39,061 nt of DNA from JAWLHA01 sp041690535 (GTDB lineage Bacteria; Pseudomonadota; Gammaproteobacteria; Thiohalomonadales; Thiohalomonadaceae): the NCBI GenBank assembly GCA_041690535.1, contig JAWLHA010000045.1, positions 1 through 39,061 on the forward strand. The letters run 5' to 3'. Positions 1-8,400 of the stretch are shown here, one piece after another. The notes under the pieces are model-generated. The model did not search any database and was not told the DNA's origin. It saw nothing but the letters and a program-made list of their open reading frames with translations. How positions within the stretch are numbered: position 1 is the first letter of the stretch; each line of letters begins with the position of its first letter. The position numbers and the translations under genes were made by a program.

Positions 1-98
1 TCGTTGGTCGTTGGTCGTTGGTCGTTGGTCGTTGGTCGTTGGTCGTTGGTCGTTGGTCGTTGGTCGGTGGTCGGTGGTCGGTGGTCGGTGGTCGGTGG
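1..98. repeat. Heptamer tandem repeat
   Basis: Nine perfect copies of TCGTTGG (1-63) are followed by five copies of the one-base variant TCGGTGG (64-98). The array touches the window edge, so the true copy number is unknown. All frames read through it as low-complexity peptide and no gene is evident. The sharp switch from one variant to the other suggests two blocks of slippage expansion. Confidence 0.95.
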
Positions 99-205
99 TG
101 CACGCGCTCCATGTCCTGCTCTCGCTTCCACGCGCTGAGTGGGAACGCACCCTCGGCCCGCTGCGCCCGCCGCCGGTCTCCCGCAGCTGTCCCGGCCGCC
201 TTGCC

Positions 206-371
206 CTAAGGAAACGCTGATTGATTCGTCATTTCCCGCGAAGGCGGGAATCCATAAGGCACCCAGCCCAATACCCCTGGCCCTCTGAAGTCCAGCACTG
301 GATTCCCGCCCCCCGACTAAAGCTCTCGGGGGCAGGCTTCGCGGGAATGACGGATGCGGGTGAGTAGTTAC
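206..371. repeat. MITE-like inverted-repeat element, chimeric ends
   Basis: The left end carries AAGGAAACGCTGAT (208-221), and the right end carries GAGTAGTTAC (362-371). Inside are the arms CCCGCGAAGGCGGGAATCCA on the left and, in opposite orientation, TTCGCGGGAATGACGG on the right. The left end matches the terminal repeat of the element at 38723-38891, and the right end matches that of the element at 33021-33193. This copy therefore looks like a hybrid or rearranged member of the same family. It has no coding capacity. Confidence 0.75.
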
Positions 372-868
372 CGTTCCTAACTAAAGCTTTGCGTCCCCGC
401 GACGATATCTTCAGGCAGCAGCGACAACGGGGGGCAACGACATGCATGATCGATGGGAGCACTGGCGGTTGGAGACGACCATGCGGGAGGTGCTGAATGG
501 CATGGAGGACTTCTCCTCGTCCTTTGCTTTCCGCCCCTCGCCCGGCTGTTTTCAGATCCTTTCTGTCGAATCACCGGCCGATGAAATTGACCGTCATTTC
601 ACCCCCCACCAAGCCACTGTGCTCCAACACCCAAGGGCTCGCAAGGTCGCCTGAATACCTCATCAGCATCGGCGCAGATGCCGACTTGCTCGCTGCTGCG
701 GTACTCCCAACCGACTCGTGGTAATGTCGACGGCGCCTGCGCCGTCTTCCAGATCGCTTCATACCCACGCAGTGATCCATCCATTGAGATCATCCGTGTG
801 TCCGCTGCAGCCGCGCCTCCGTGCCATCGCAGCGAACGGTGGCGAGAAATGCGCGCTAGACTTACCAA

Positions 869-947
869 ATGTAGGGTGGATAAGCGTAGCGCATCCACCG
901 GGTCGCGGCCGTGAATGGTGGATGCGCTGTGCTTATCCACCCTACAT
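869..947. repeat. Long palindromic intergenic repeat
   Basis: Two arms of about 30 bp (870-899 and 917-946) are reverse complements with only two mismatches, separated by a 17-nt loop. Key words are GTAGGGTGGATAAGCG on the left and GCTTATCCACCCTAC on the right. This resembles a dispersed gammaproteobacterial repeat that contains TGGATGCGCT. A decayed partial copy lies at about 10053-10086. Transcribed RNA would form a long stable hairpin. Confidence 0.85.
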
Positions 948-1063
948 ACGTGACGTATCGGATTATTTGTTAGGTGCTCTAAGGATCTGCTGGTTTCCGA
1001 TAGCTTCCCCGCGGCATCCTGCCGGTGAGCAGCGTGCAACTAATTTGGAGCCGAAATGACATA

Positions 1064-1081
1064 GGCCCGGCAATCCGGGCC
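1064..1081 (-). terminator. Probable terminator after secF
   Basis: A perfect 7-bp GGCCCGG/CCGGGCC stem with a 4-nt loop lies 30 nt beyond the secF stop. On the minus strand it is followed by TATGTCATTT, a weak T-rich tail. It is likely the end of the queA-secF transcript, although the tail is poor. Confidence 0.5.
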
Positions 1082-1111
1082 CTTTGTCCATCATTCCTTC
1101 GCGCCACACTC

Positions 1112-2044
1112 TCAGGGCAGCTGATCGAGGTCTTCACCTTCCTTTTGGACCGGCATCAAATCCTCCTTACTGACCCCCATTGCCAACGCGGTCGAACTGG
1201 CCACGTAGATGGAGGAGTAGGTACCGATCACAATGCCGATGATCAGCGCCATCGCGAACGAGTGGATCAACTCGCCCCCAAAGACGAAGAGGGCAATGAG
1301 CACCAACAGGGTGGTGAGGGAGGTCATGAGGGTGCGCGACAGGGTCTGGTTGAGTGAGGCGTTGATGATCTCCTCTGAGGTGCCCTTGCGCATCTTGCGG
1401 AAATTCTCGCGGATACGGTCGAACACCACGATGGTGTCATTGAGGGAGTAGCCAATGACCGCCAGCACCGCCGCCAGCACCGTCAGATCGAAATCGATCT
1501 GAAACAGCGCGAAGAACCCAAGCGTGATGAGTACATCGTGCACCAATGCGACCACAGACCCCACCGCAAAGCGGTATTCAAAGCGCAGCGCCACATAGAT
1601 GAGGATGCCGATAAGGGCGTAAAGCACCGCCAGCCCGCCGTCGTTGGCCAGCTCATCACCCACCTGGGGCCCCACGAACTCCTGCCGGCGCATCTGCGCC
1701 TGAGGATCGCGCTCCTGCAGAACGCCCATCACCTTTTCGCTCAGGTCTGCGGTGGAGACGCTCTCACGCGGTGCCAGCCGGATGAGAACGTCCCTGGAGG
1801 TGCCGAAGTGCTGCACCACCGCATCGTTGTATCCGGCCGCGCCTAGGGTCTCGCGCACCTGAACGAGCTCCACGGGAGCGGGATAACCGACCTCAATGAG
1901 GGTGCCTCCGGTGAAGTCGATGCCAAAGTTGAGCCCCCGGGCCACCAGGGCGATCAGGGAGACGATGATCAGAGCGATCGACAGGAAGGCCGCGGGTTTG
2001 CGGACCTTCATGAAGTCGAATCTGGCGTTTTCGAAAATTTGCAT
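1112..2044 (-). CDS. secF: Protein translocase subunit SecF
   Basis: Inner-membrane partner of SecD. The SecDF complex uses the proton motive force to help complete protein export through SecYEG. The 310-residue product is close to the usual length. It has a first membrane helix at about residues 18-37, the FGIDFTGG motif (40-47) at the start of the periplasmic domain, and five C-terminal helices. The diagnostic GYSLNDTIVVFDR motif is at 198-210 and includes conserved D203 and D209. A strong AAGGAGGG ribosome site overlaps the secD stop codon 12 nt upstream, so translation is probably coupled. It is the last gene of the queA-tgt-yajC-secD-secF run, and a hairpin follows its stop. Confidence 0.98.
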   Translation of the reverse strand: MQIFENARFDFMKVRKPAAFLSIALIIVSLIALVARGLNFGIDFTGGTLIEVGYPAPVELVQVRETLGAAGYNDAVVQHFGTSRDVLIRLAPRESVSTADLSEKVMGVLQERDPQAQMRRQEFVGPQVGDELANDGGLAVLYALIGILIYVALRFEYRFAVGSVVALVHDVLITLGFFALFQIDFDLTVLAAVLAVIGYSLNDTIVVFDRIRENFRKMRKGTSEEIINASLNQTLSRTLMTSLTTLLVLIALFVFGGELIHSFAMALIIGIVIGTYSSIYVASSTALAMGVSKEDLMPVQKEGEDLDQLP

Positions 2045-2056
2045 CGCGCGCCCTCC

Positions 2057-3913
2057 TTAGATCGACAGCTTGGACAGGCGGCGTCCGCCCAGGGAAAGGT
2101 TGATCACGGCCCGGGTCCCCATGATCGCGGTGAACATGGAGGTGAGAATGCCCACTGACAGCGTCACCGCAAAGCCCTTGATGGGGCCAGTACCGAAGGT
2201 GAACAGCACCACCGCCGCAATCAACGTGGTCACGTTGGCATCGGCAATGGTGGACAGCGCCTTCTCATAGCCTGCGGAGATACTTGCGTGGGGCGTGTTG
2301 CCGTTGCGCAACTCCTCTCGGATGCGCTCGAAAATGAGCACATTGGCGTCCACGGCCATACCCACAGTCAGTACGATACCGGCAATGCCGGGCAGGGTCA
2401 GGGTAGCCTGCAGCATGGACAGGATAGCGACGATGAACACCAGGTTCAGGGCCAACGCCAGGTTGGCCACCATGCCGAAGCCCTTGTACCACATCGCCAT
2501 GAAGGCCAGTACGAAAGCCATGCCGATGACCACCGAGCGGAACCCCTGGTCAATGTTGTCCTGACCGAGGCTGGGGCCAATGGTGCGCTCCTCGACAATC
2601 TCCATGGGGGCGGCCAGAGCACCGGCACGCAGCAGCAGAGCGAGATTGCGGGCCTCTTCGGTGCTGTCCAGGCCGGTGGTCTGGAAGCGCTTGCTGAACT
2701 GATCCCGAATGACCGCCACCGAGATCACCTCTTCGACCCGGCGCGACACCCGCTGGGGCTTGCCATCGACCATGCGGGTCTCGTTCTTGCTCTCGATGAA
2801 GACCACCGCCATCTGTTTGCCGATGTTCTCCCGGGTGTTGTCGCCCATCTTGCGGGCGCCCTTGCTGTCCAGGGTCACCGTGACCATGGGCCCACCGCTG
2901 CGCTGGTCGAGGCCGGAGGCGGCATCGATGACCTGGTCGCCGGTGATGATCACCCGCTTTTGCAGCAGGATCGGCTGGCCCTGGCGGTCGTAGTAGAGGC
3001 GGGAGTTGACCGGAACGCGTCCGGCAAGGGCCTCCTGGACGTCATGGTCCTCATCCACCATGTGATACTCGAGGGTGGCGGTGGCACCCAGGATCTCCTT
3101 GGCCCGGGCCGTGTCCTGCACACCAGGGAGCTGAACCACGATGCGCTCCTCACCCTGCTGCTGGATCACCGGCTCGGCGACCCCCAGCTCGTTGACACGA
3201 TTACGCAGCGTGGTGATGTTCTGTTTGACCGCGAAGCTCTTGAGCTCGCGGATCTCCTTCTCACCCAGCCCTGCGTAGAGGAAGAGCTCGCCCCCACGCT
3301 CCTCCCCATTGAACTGCAGCTCGCGATACTCATTGCGGATCGCCTCTTCCGCCCTGGCCCGTTCCGCCTCGTCGCGGAAACGCATCTCCACCTTGCCGTC
3401 GCGGCTAACCACGGTGAGGTAGCGTACCTTGTTCTCGCGCATGAGGCTGCGCAGATCGTCCACATAGCGCTCCACCGCCTGCTTCACCGCAGCATCCATG
3501 TCCACCTGCAGCAGGAAATGGACACCGCCCCGCAGGTCGAGCCCCAGGTACATGGGCAACGCATTGATGTTGCTCAACCACTCCGGGGTGGCGGGGGCCA
3601 GGTTGAGCGCGACGTTGTAGTCATTGCCGAGGGCATCCCGCACGCGGTCGTAGGCCTTCAGCTGGGATTCGGTTTCGTTGAAACGGACCAGCAGCCCGCT
3701 TTCTGCCAGTTCGACGGCTTTGGGGTTCAGCTGATTCTGCTTGAGGACGTCGAGGACCTGGTCGCGGGTTGCCGTGTTGACCTGGGTCGTGCGGGTGGCC
3801 CCGATCTGCAGGGCGGGATCATCGCCGTAGAGATTGGGGAGCGCATACAGCCCCGCCGCCACGACCAGTATAAGGATAAGCAGGTTCTTCCAAAGCGGGT
3901 ATCGGTTGATCAT
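2057..3913 (-). CDS. secD: Protein translocase subunit SecD
   Basis: Larger subunit of the SecDF export motor in the inner membrane. From this start the product is 618 residues, close to E. coli SecD. It opens with MINRYPLWKN and an N-terminal helix, then GLDLRGGVHFLLQVD at the start of the large periplasmic region. The C-terminal membrane domain carries GMAVDANVLIFERIREE, which holds the conserved transmembrane Asp. The frame is open for 8 codons further upstream, but the chosen ATG is preceded by a good AGAAGG site and its sequence begins like the family. It sits 138 nt after yajC and 12 nt before secF on the same strand, the standard arrangement. Confidence 0.97.
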   Translation of the reverse strand: MINRYPLWKNLLILILVVAAGLYALPNLYGDDPALQIGATRTTQVNTATRDQVLDVLKQNQLNPKAVELAESGLLVRFNETESQLKAYDRVRDALGNDYNVALNLAPATPEWLSNINALPMYLGLDLRGGVHFLLQVDMDAAVKQAVERYVDDLRSLMRENKVRYLTVVSRDGKVEMRFRDEAERARAEEAIRNEYRELQFNGEERGGELFLYAGLGEKEIRELKSFAVKQNITTLRNRVNELGVAEPVIQQQGEERIVVQLPGVQDTARAKEILGATATLEYHMVDEDHDVQEALAGRVPVNSRLYYDRQGQPILLQKRVIITGDQVIDAASGLDQRSGGPMVTVTLDSKGARKMGDNTRENIGKQMAVVFIESKNETRMVDGKPQRVSRRVEEVISVAVIRDQFSKRFQTTGLDSTEEARNLALLLRAGALAAPMEIVEERTIGPSLGQDNIDQGFRSVVIGMAFVLAFMAMWYKGFGMVANLALALNLVFIVAILSMLQATLTLPGIAGIVLTVGMAVDANVLIFERIREELRNGNTPHASISAGYEKALSTIADANVTTLIAAVVLFTFGTGPIKGFAVTLSVGILTSMFTAIMGTRAVINLSLGGRRLSKLSI

Positions 3914-4051
3914 AGCCCTTCTCGTAAGCTCGCCCACAGGCCCGGCCGGTGAGCGGTGCCAAATCCATCGTTGTTATTGACAACCGCGCGCCCCGATCAT
4001 CACCAGGGCGCGGGCCCCCCATTGCGGGCGGCCCAACATGCCAGCGAGTTG

Positions 4052-4384
4052 TTACAGGCTCTTGATGGTTCCCTTGGGCATTACCGTGGCGACGGCCCCA
4101 CGCTGCACCTTCACCTGGACGTTGTCGGCCAGCTCAATGACGATGAAATTCTCACCCAGATCGGTGATCTTGCCCAACAATCCCCCTTGGGTTACCACCT
4201 CGTCGCCCTTGGCCAGTGCGGAGACCATCTTCTGGTGCTCCTTGGCGCGCTTTGACTGGGGCCGGATCAGGAGGAAGTAGAAGACCACGAAGAGGATGAC
4301 GAACGGGAGGAGGCCCGAAATGAGGTCGGGCTGCTGCTGAGCCGGGGCAGCCTGGGCCCAGGCATCGGAGATGAAAAAGCTCAT
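4052..4384 (-). CDS. yajC: Sec translocon accessory subunit YajC
   Basis: Small single-span inner-membrane protein that associates with SecDF. The 110-residue product has one hydrophobic helix (about residues 22-43, ending in the family hallmark FLLIRPQSKR). A basic cytoplasmic region and a small beta-rich domain follow, with GDEVVTQGGLLGKI and the closing VMPKGTIKSL. The ribosome site is AGAAGGAA. A 302-bp gap containing a hairpin separates it from tgt upstream, so it may have its own promoter in addition to read-through. Its neighbours tgt and secD are in the canonical order. Confidence 0.97.
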   Translation of the reverse strand: MSFFISDAWAQAAPAQQQPDLISGLLPFVILFVVFYFLLIRPQSKRAKEHQKMVSALAKGDEVVTQGGLLGKITDLGENFIVIELADNVQVKVQRGAVATVMPKGTIKSL

Positions 4385-4686
4385 GTCGATTCCTTCTTTA
4401 TCCGTTGTTGATCCGGTGCACTGACACTCGGCGGCCTATTATGACACAGCCCCCGCGCCCTTGCGCGGGGGCCAGAAGGAGCTCAATGGGGCCTTGGCGC
4501 CGCATTTGCAACCGCCTCAGGCCACCTGATCGAAATCCCTGTTGTACTTAGGGCAGGTTGCCATCTCTCCGGCCACTTGGAAAGTCTACACCCGTTCCGC
4601 CCCGAGATTGGCCTCAGGACACTCGGCCCGAAGCGCCTCGCAAGCGGAGGTGGAATCCGCCTCCGAGCCCCCCAAGACAGCGGCGC
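4385..4686. other. tgt-yajC spacer with strong hairpin
   Basis: This gap has no gene. It contains a perfect 9-bp stem (CCCCCGCGC at 4450-4458, loop 4459-4462, GCGCGGGGG at 4463-4471) located 66 nt before yajC. The minus-strand side lacks a T-run, so I do not call it a terminator. It could act as a processing or attenuation hairpin between tgt and yajC-secDF. Nothing else is recognisable in the gap. Confidence 0.6.
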
Positions 4687-5811
4687 CTACTCTTGTGGCA
4701 CCAGCTCAGGCGCCTCGACGCCCCGCATGGCATAGAACTCCGCCACGAAGAGCTCCAGCCGCTGCTCCTCGATGGCTTGGCGGAGTCCGCGCATGAGACT
4801 CTGGTAGTAATGGAGGTTATGGATGGTATTGAGTCGCGCCCCGAGGATCTCGTTGGCCCGGTTGAGGTGGCGCAGGTAGGCGCGGCTGTAGTTGCGGCAG
4901 GTATAACAGCCGCAATTCTCATCCAGGGGACGGGTATCCATCTGATGCTTGGCGTTGCGGATCTTCACCACCCCGGTGCTGGTGAAGAGATGACCATTGC
5001 GGGCGTTGCGGGTCGGCATCACGCAATCGAACATATCCACCCCACGGCGCACCGCCTCGACAATGTCCTCCGGGGTGCCGACCCCCATCAGATAGCGTGG
5101 CCGATCTGGCGGCATCTCGGGGGTGAGTGCCTCCAGCACCCTCAGCATGAATTCCTTCGGCTCTCCCACGGAGAGCCCACCGATGGCGTAGCCGTCGAAA
5201 CCGATCCCGGTCAGTCCCGCCAGCGACTCCCGGCGCAAATCCTCATACATGCCCCCCTGGACGATACCGAACAGCGCCGAGGGGTTGTCCCCGTGGGCCA
5301 CCTTGCTGCGTTTGGCCCAGCGCAGGGAAAGTTCCATGGACTCCCGCGCCTGCTTCTCGGTGGCCGGATAGGGGGTGCACTCGTCGAAGATCATGACGAT
5401 GTCCGAGCCCAGGGCCCGCTGCACCGCCATGGACTCCTCGGGGCCCATGAACACCCGGCTGCCATCGATGGGGGACTGGAACGTCACCCCCTCCTCCGTG
5501 ATCTTGCGCAGCTTGCCCAGGCTGAACACCTGGAAGCCGCCGGAGTCGGTGAGGATGGGCCGGTCCCAGTGCATGAAGTCGTGGAGGTCCCCGTGGGCCT
5601 GGATCACCTCGGTGCCGGGACGGAGCATCAAGTGGAAGGTGTTGCCGAGTATGATCTCGGCCCCGATCTCCTTCAGCTCCTCAGGGGTCATGGCCTTCAC
5701 TGTGCCGTAAGTGCCGACCGGCATGAACGCCGGGGTCTCCACCGTGCCCCGCTCGAAGAACAACCGGCCGCGCCGGGCCTGACCGTCTGTGGTATCAAGT
5801 TCGAATTTCAT
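4687..5811 (-). CDS. tgt: tRNA-guanine transglycosylase (queuine)
   Basis: Exchanges guanine-34 for the queuosine precursor preQ1 in tRNAs with GUN anticodons. The 374-residue product matches the bacterial length. D89 in ILTDSGGFQ and the nucleophile-region Asp (D262 in DMFDCVMPTRNARNG) are present. The zinc ligands C300, C302, C305 and H331 (CGCYTC...NTIH) are all intact. It follows queA, the next enzyme of the pathway, with a 36-nt spacer made largely of a stutter repeat. Its ribosome site is weak (GAAG), so it may depend on coupling with queA. Confidence 0.98.
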   Translation of the reverse strand: MKFELDTTDGQARRGRLFFERGTVETPAFMPVGTYGTVKAMTPEELKEIGAEIILGNTFHLMLRPGTEVIQAHGDLHDFMHWDRPILTDSGGFQVFSLGKLRKITEEGVTFQSPIDGSRVFMGPEESMAVQRALGSDIVMIFDECTPYPATEKQARESMELSLRWAKRSKVAHGDNPSALFGIVQGGMYEDLRRESLAGLTGIGFDGYAIGGLSVGEPKEFMLRVLEALTPEMPPDRPRYLMGVGTPEDIVEAVRRGVDMFDCVMPTRNARNGHLFTSTGVVKIRNAKHQMDTRPLDENCGCYTCRNYSRAYLRHLNRANEILGARLNTIHNLHYYQSLMRGLRQAIEEQRLELFVAEFYAMRGVEAPELVPQE

Positions 5812-5815
5812 GCGG

Positions 5816-5851
5816 CAAGCTTCAAGTTACAACATGCAAGTGACAAGTTAC
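5816..5851. repeat. CAAGTTAC-type stutter repeat between queA and tgt
   Basis: The spacer and the end of queA consist of reiterated words of the type CAAGCTTCAAGTTACAACA and CAAGTGACAAGTTAC. The run overlaps the queA stop codon (5848-5850). Such low-complexity insertions recur in the window with other unit sequences. Confidence 0.6.
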
Positions 5852-6903
5852 GCCCGCCCCAGTGGCAGCTCGTCATCTGGAACTCGGGGCAACACGAACA
5901 TCGCGTCCCCATAGCTGAAGAAGCGGTAACCCTGCTCCACTGCATGGCGATAGGCGGCCATGGTCTGCTCGTAACCGGCAAAGGCACAGACCAGCATCAG
6001 CAACGTGGATTCGGGAAGGTGGAAGTTGGTCACCAGGGCATCAATCACCCTGAACCGGTAGCCGGGATAGATGAAGATATTGGTCTCCCCGGCAAAGGGG
6101 CGCAGCTCCCCTTCACGCGCAGCGGACTCCAGGCTGCGCACCACCGTGGTGCCCACCGCCACCACCCGGCCGCCCCGCGCCCTGGTCGCGGCCACCCGTT
6201 GGATTGTTTCAGGCGGGACCTCCAGGTACTCCGAGTGCATGTGGTGCTCGCGGATGTCATCGGCGCGCACCGGCTGAAACGTTCCGGCCCCTACATGCAG
6301 CGTCACATAGGCCGTCTCCACCCCCATCGCATTCAGCTGCGCGAGCAGCGCTTGGTCGAAGTGGAGCCCGGCGGTGGGGGCCGCCACCGCCCCTGCATTG
6401 CGGGCATAGACAGTCTGATAGCGGTCGCTGTCCTCCCCCCCGGCCTCCCGCTCAATGTACGGTGGCAGGGGAATATGGCCGTGGGCCTCCAGGATGGGCA
6501 GTACCGCCCCGGGAAACCCCAGCTCGAACAGCGCCTCCTCCCGCCCAAGCACCGTCACCACGATGTCGGCAGCCCCAAGCAGGAGCTGGCTACCGGGCTT
6601 GGGCGACTTGCTGGCCCGTACGTGAGCCAGGGCCCGGTTGCCGTCCACGATCCGCTCGACCAGCACCTCTACCTTGCCGCCACTGGCCTTGCGACCAAAC
6701 AGGCGCGCAGGGATCACCTTCGTGTCGTTGAACACCAGCAGATCCCCCGGACGGAGCAGCTGCGGAAGATCGGAAAAGGCCCGATCGGCCACCACCCCAC
6801 TGGCTCCCTCCAGGGTCAGCAGGCGGCTGGCGCTGCGGACCGGCATGGGGTATTGGGCGATAAGCTCGTCGGGAAGTTCGAAGTGAAAGTCGGTTCGGCG
6901 CAT
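5848..6903 (-). CDS. queA: S-adenosylmethionine:tRNA ribosyltransferase-isomerase
   Basis: Transfers and isomerises the ribosyl group of SAM onto preQ1-modified tRNA to give epoxyqueuosine. The 351-residue product is a standard length. It begins MRRTDFHFELPDELIAQYP and contains family blocks such as DLLVFNDTKVIPARLFG, APTAGLHFD, THVGAGTF-like LHVGAGTFQPVRADDI, MHSEYLEV and TNFHLPESTLLMLV. It ends with YRFFSYGDAMFV near the C-terminus. It is the first gene of the minus-strand run and is divergent from the tRNA-Leu promoter. A stutter repeat overlaps its stop codon. Confidence 0.98.
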   Translation of the reverse strand: MRRTDFHFELPDELIAQYPMPVRSASRLLTLEGASGVVADRAFSDLPQLLRPGDLLVFNDTKVIPARLFGRKASGGKVEVLVERIVDGNRALAHVRASKSPKPGSQLLLGAADIVVTVLGREEALFELGFPGAVLPILEAHGHIPLPPYIEREAGGEDSDRYQTVYARNAGAVAAPTAGLHFDQALLAQLNAMGVETAYVTLHVGAGTFQPVRADDIREHHMHSEYLEVPPETIQRVAATRARGGRVVAVGTTVVRSLESAAREGELRPFAGETNIFIYPGYRFRVIDALVTNFHLPESTLLMLVCAFAGYEQTMAAYRHAVEQGYRFFSYGDAMFVLPRVPDDELPLGRA

Positions 6904-6940
6904 GGGGGGCGGATATTAACAAAGATTTTCAATCAGTGCC

Positions 6941-6968
6941 TTGCCCAAAGCCCGATAATCCTTATAAT
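6941..6968 (+). promoter_or_regulatory. Sigma-70 promoter for tRNA-Leu
   Basis: A perfect TATAAT -10 box (6963-6968) sits 16 nt after TTGCCC (6941-6946), a 4/6 match to the -35 consensus. The predicted transcript would start near 6975, about 17 nt before the tRNA. Its spacing to the tRNA makes that the obvious target. Confidence 0.8.
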
Positions 6969-6991
6969 GTACCGCCTGCAGCACACCACCT

Positions 6992-7078
6992 GCCGGGGTG
7001 GCGAAACTGGTAGACGCAGCAGACTCAAAATCTGCCGGTGGCAACACCGTGTCGGTTCGACTCCGACCCTCGGCACCA
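6992..7078 (+). tRNA. tRNA-Leu (anticodon CAA)
   Basis: An 87-nt class II tRNA with encoded CCA. The acceptor stem GCCGGGG/CCTCGGC has a single G-T pair. The D-arm contains TGGCGAAACTGGTAGACGCA. The anticodon stem GCAGA/TCTGC encloses the loop CTCAAAA (anticodon CAA, reading UUG). A long variable arm (CCGGTGGCAACACCG region) and the T-arm GTCGG-TTCGACT-CCGAC follow. It closely resembles E. coli leuX. I see no integrase or attachment-site duplication in the 230 bp that follow. Confidence 0.97.
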
Positions 7079-7275
7079 CTTATGAATCAAGTACTTACAT
7101 TTACCCCTCGGAACAAGATCCAGACCTGCGAAGACGGCGGGCATACGCCGGGCATACGCTGGGAGCCCGTTCACCATCATTCCTGCAGCAATTGGCCCAT
7201 GTGGGGCCTGCTTCTCCGCTCCATTTAGTCGAGCAGGTCGCCCACCCTGTAGTGCAGTCTGCGTGGGGAAAGGAG

Positions 7276-7303
7276 AAAAGCGGCCGCCCCGAGAGGCGGC
7301 CGC
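7276..7303 (-). terminator. Rho-independent terminator of the curli operon
   Basis: A perfect 9-bp stem, GCGGCCGCC (7280-7288) with GGCGGCCGC (7295-7303), has a 6-nt loop. On the minus strand it is followed at once by TTTTC. It lies 10 nt past the stop of the last curlin gene. Confidence 0.85.
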
Positions 7304-7312
7304 GCAGCCTTG

Positions 7313-8329
7313 TCAGTTCACGAGCCCCTGGGTGATGGCCGCGACGTTGCTGTTGCCCATCTGAGTGATGAACGCCTGGTTACCGCTGTCCGCCTGTCCA
7401 ACGGTGGCAGTGTTGCCGTCACCGGTCTGGCCGACATTGGTGTAGTTCCCGCTGCCGATCTGCGCCACCGTGATCATGTTGCCCCAGCCATCCTGGGCCA
7501 GCACGGCCTCTTGGCTCATACCGCCCTGATAGAGCAGGATGTCACTGTCGCCGCCGCTGAGCTGGGTCACTTCAGCAATGTGGTCACTGCCCTCCTGCGT
7601 CATGTCCACGGTGTTGCCCTCACCCAGGATCTGCAGGACATCGGCACTGTTGCCGGAGCCGGACTGACTCACCGAGATCTCGTTGCCGCTGCCCTCCGCC
7701 TGGATGATGAACACACCGTTATTGTCACCGGACTGTCCGATGTCCGTTGTGCTCCCGGAGCCGCCAAACTGAAACACGGTTGCACCATTGCCCGAGCCGA
7801 GGGAGGCGTACTGGTTAACCCCCACGTAGTTGTCTGAGCCATCACTCTGAAGCACGGTCGCGCCGTTTCCGTCACCGCCCTGCGCCACCTCCACACTGTT
7901 GTAACTGCCGCCCGATTGCTCGATGGAGGCATTGTTATACCCACCCTCCTGGGTGATCCATGCAGTGTTGACCATTCCGCCATCCTGCATAATGGCGGCG
8001 CTGTTCTCGAAGTACCCCTCCTGGGTCACGTTTGCGGAGTTGCCCTCGCCCCCCAGCTGGGCGGTGCTGGCCGTCTGCTCGTCACCCATCTGAGTGATGG
8101 AAGAGCTGCTATTGGTCGTGCCAAATTGCTCGGTAGTCGCACTGTTGTTGTTGCCGGTTTGGTACTGCCCCGCGGAGCTCCCTGTGGTGAAGTCCCCTTG
8201 GCTGATCGTGGCGTAATTGCCGTTGCCGCCCTGGATCTGTGTCGCCGTATTATCAGTCGTCTCCGCCTGCGCAGATACGCCTCCCAAGGCCAACACTACC
8301 GCTGCGACGATTGCTGAATGCCTGCTCAT
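7313..8329 (-). CDS. Curlin-repeat protein C (major curlin candidate)
   Basis: Predicted secreted amyloid subunit of 338 residues. A signal peptide (MSRHSAIVAAVVLALGGVSA, cleaved near residue 22) precedes about twenty units of roughly 15 residues. These follow the curlin pattern in which Gly/Asn turns alternate with strands ending in Gln, for example GNSANVTQEG and GNTATVGQADSGN. E. coli CsgA has only five two-strand repeats, so this is a much longer fibre protein. The chosen ATG has AGGAG upstream and starts the signal peptide. Two further in-frame ATGs with their own ribosome sites lie 60 and 120 nt upstream because this segment is duplicated. It is the last gene of the csg run and ends at a terminator. 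Secretion is presumably through CsgG. Confidence 0.88.
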   Translation of the reverse strand: MSRHSAIVAAVVLALGGVSAQAETTDNTATQIQGGNGNYATISQGDFTTGSSAGQYQTGNNNSATTEQFGTTNSSSSITQMGDEQTASTAQLGGEGNSANVTQEGYFENSAAIMQDGGMVNTAWITQEGGYNNASIEQSGGSYNSVEVAQGGDGNGATVLQSDGSDNYVGVNQYASLGSGNGATVFQFGGSGSTTDIGQSGDNNGVFIIQAEGSGNEISVSQSGSGNSADVLQILGEGNTVDMTQEGSDHIAEVTQLSGGDSDILLYQGGMSQEAVLAQDGWGNMITVAQIGSGNYTNVGQTGDGNTATVGQADSGNQAFITQMGNSNVAAITQGLVN

Positions 8330-8400
8330 GCCCTTTCTCCTTTCTACGATGAAGTTGCCTGCTGCCATTGCTTCCGAATGCCCGTTCATGCCCTTTCTCC
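8311..8400. repeat. In-frame duplication of ribosome site and start
   Basis: Two copies (8311-8340 and 8368-8400, offset 60 nt) each carry, on the minus strand, AGGAGAAAGGGCATGA followed by a related start of coding sequence. Both ATGs are in the frame of curlin protein C. A third in-frame ATG at 8449 has AGGAG 10 nt upstream. The upstream copy encodes MNGHSEAMAA, a visible relative of the real signal-peptide start MSRHSAIVAA. Confidence 0.85.

Larger units (their letters stand above)
99..1111. other. Non-coding repeat-rich gap downstream of secF
   Basis: About 1 kb with no convincing gene. The short open frames here lack a ribosome site, recognisable domains or a secretion signal. The stretch holds an inverted-repeat element (206-371), a long hairpin element (869-947) and the probable secF terminator (1064-1081). 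I see nothing recognisable in 372-868 or 948-1063. Confidence 0.7.

Noticed and set aside
1..98. Possible CRISPR array
   Set aside because: The units are contiguous heptamers with no spacers, and no cas genes are present.
442..1039. Several short open frames near the left end
   Set aside because: They overlap each other and a palindromic repeat, with no ribosome site or recognisable sequence.
7079..7270. Possible integration site behind tRNA-Leu
   Set aside because: No integrase gene and no repeat of the tRNA 3' end were seen. The doubled GGGCATACGC is too short to argue for it.
4558..7335. A 925-codon open frame on the plus strand across tgt, queA and the tRNA
   Set aside because: It is the antisense shadow of two certain genes in GC-rich DNA, runs through a tRNA and has no family sequence.
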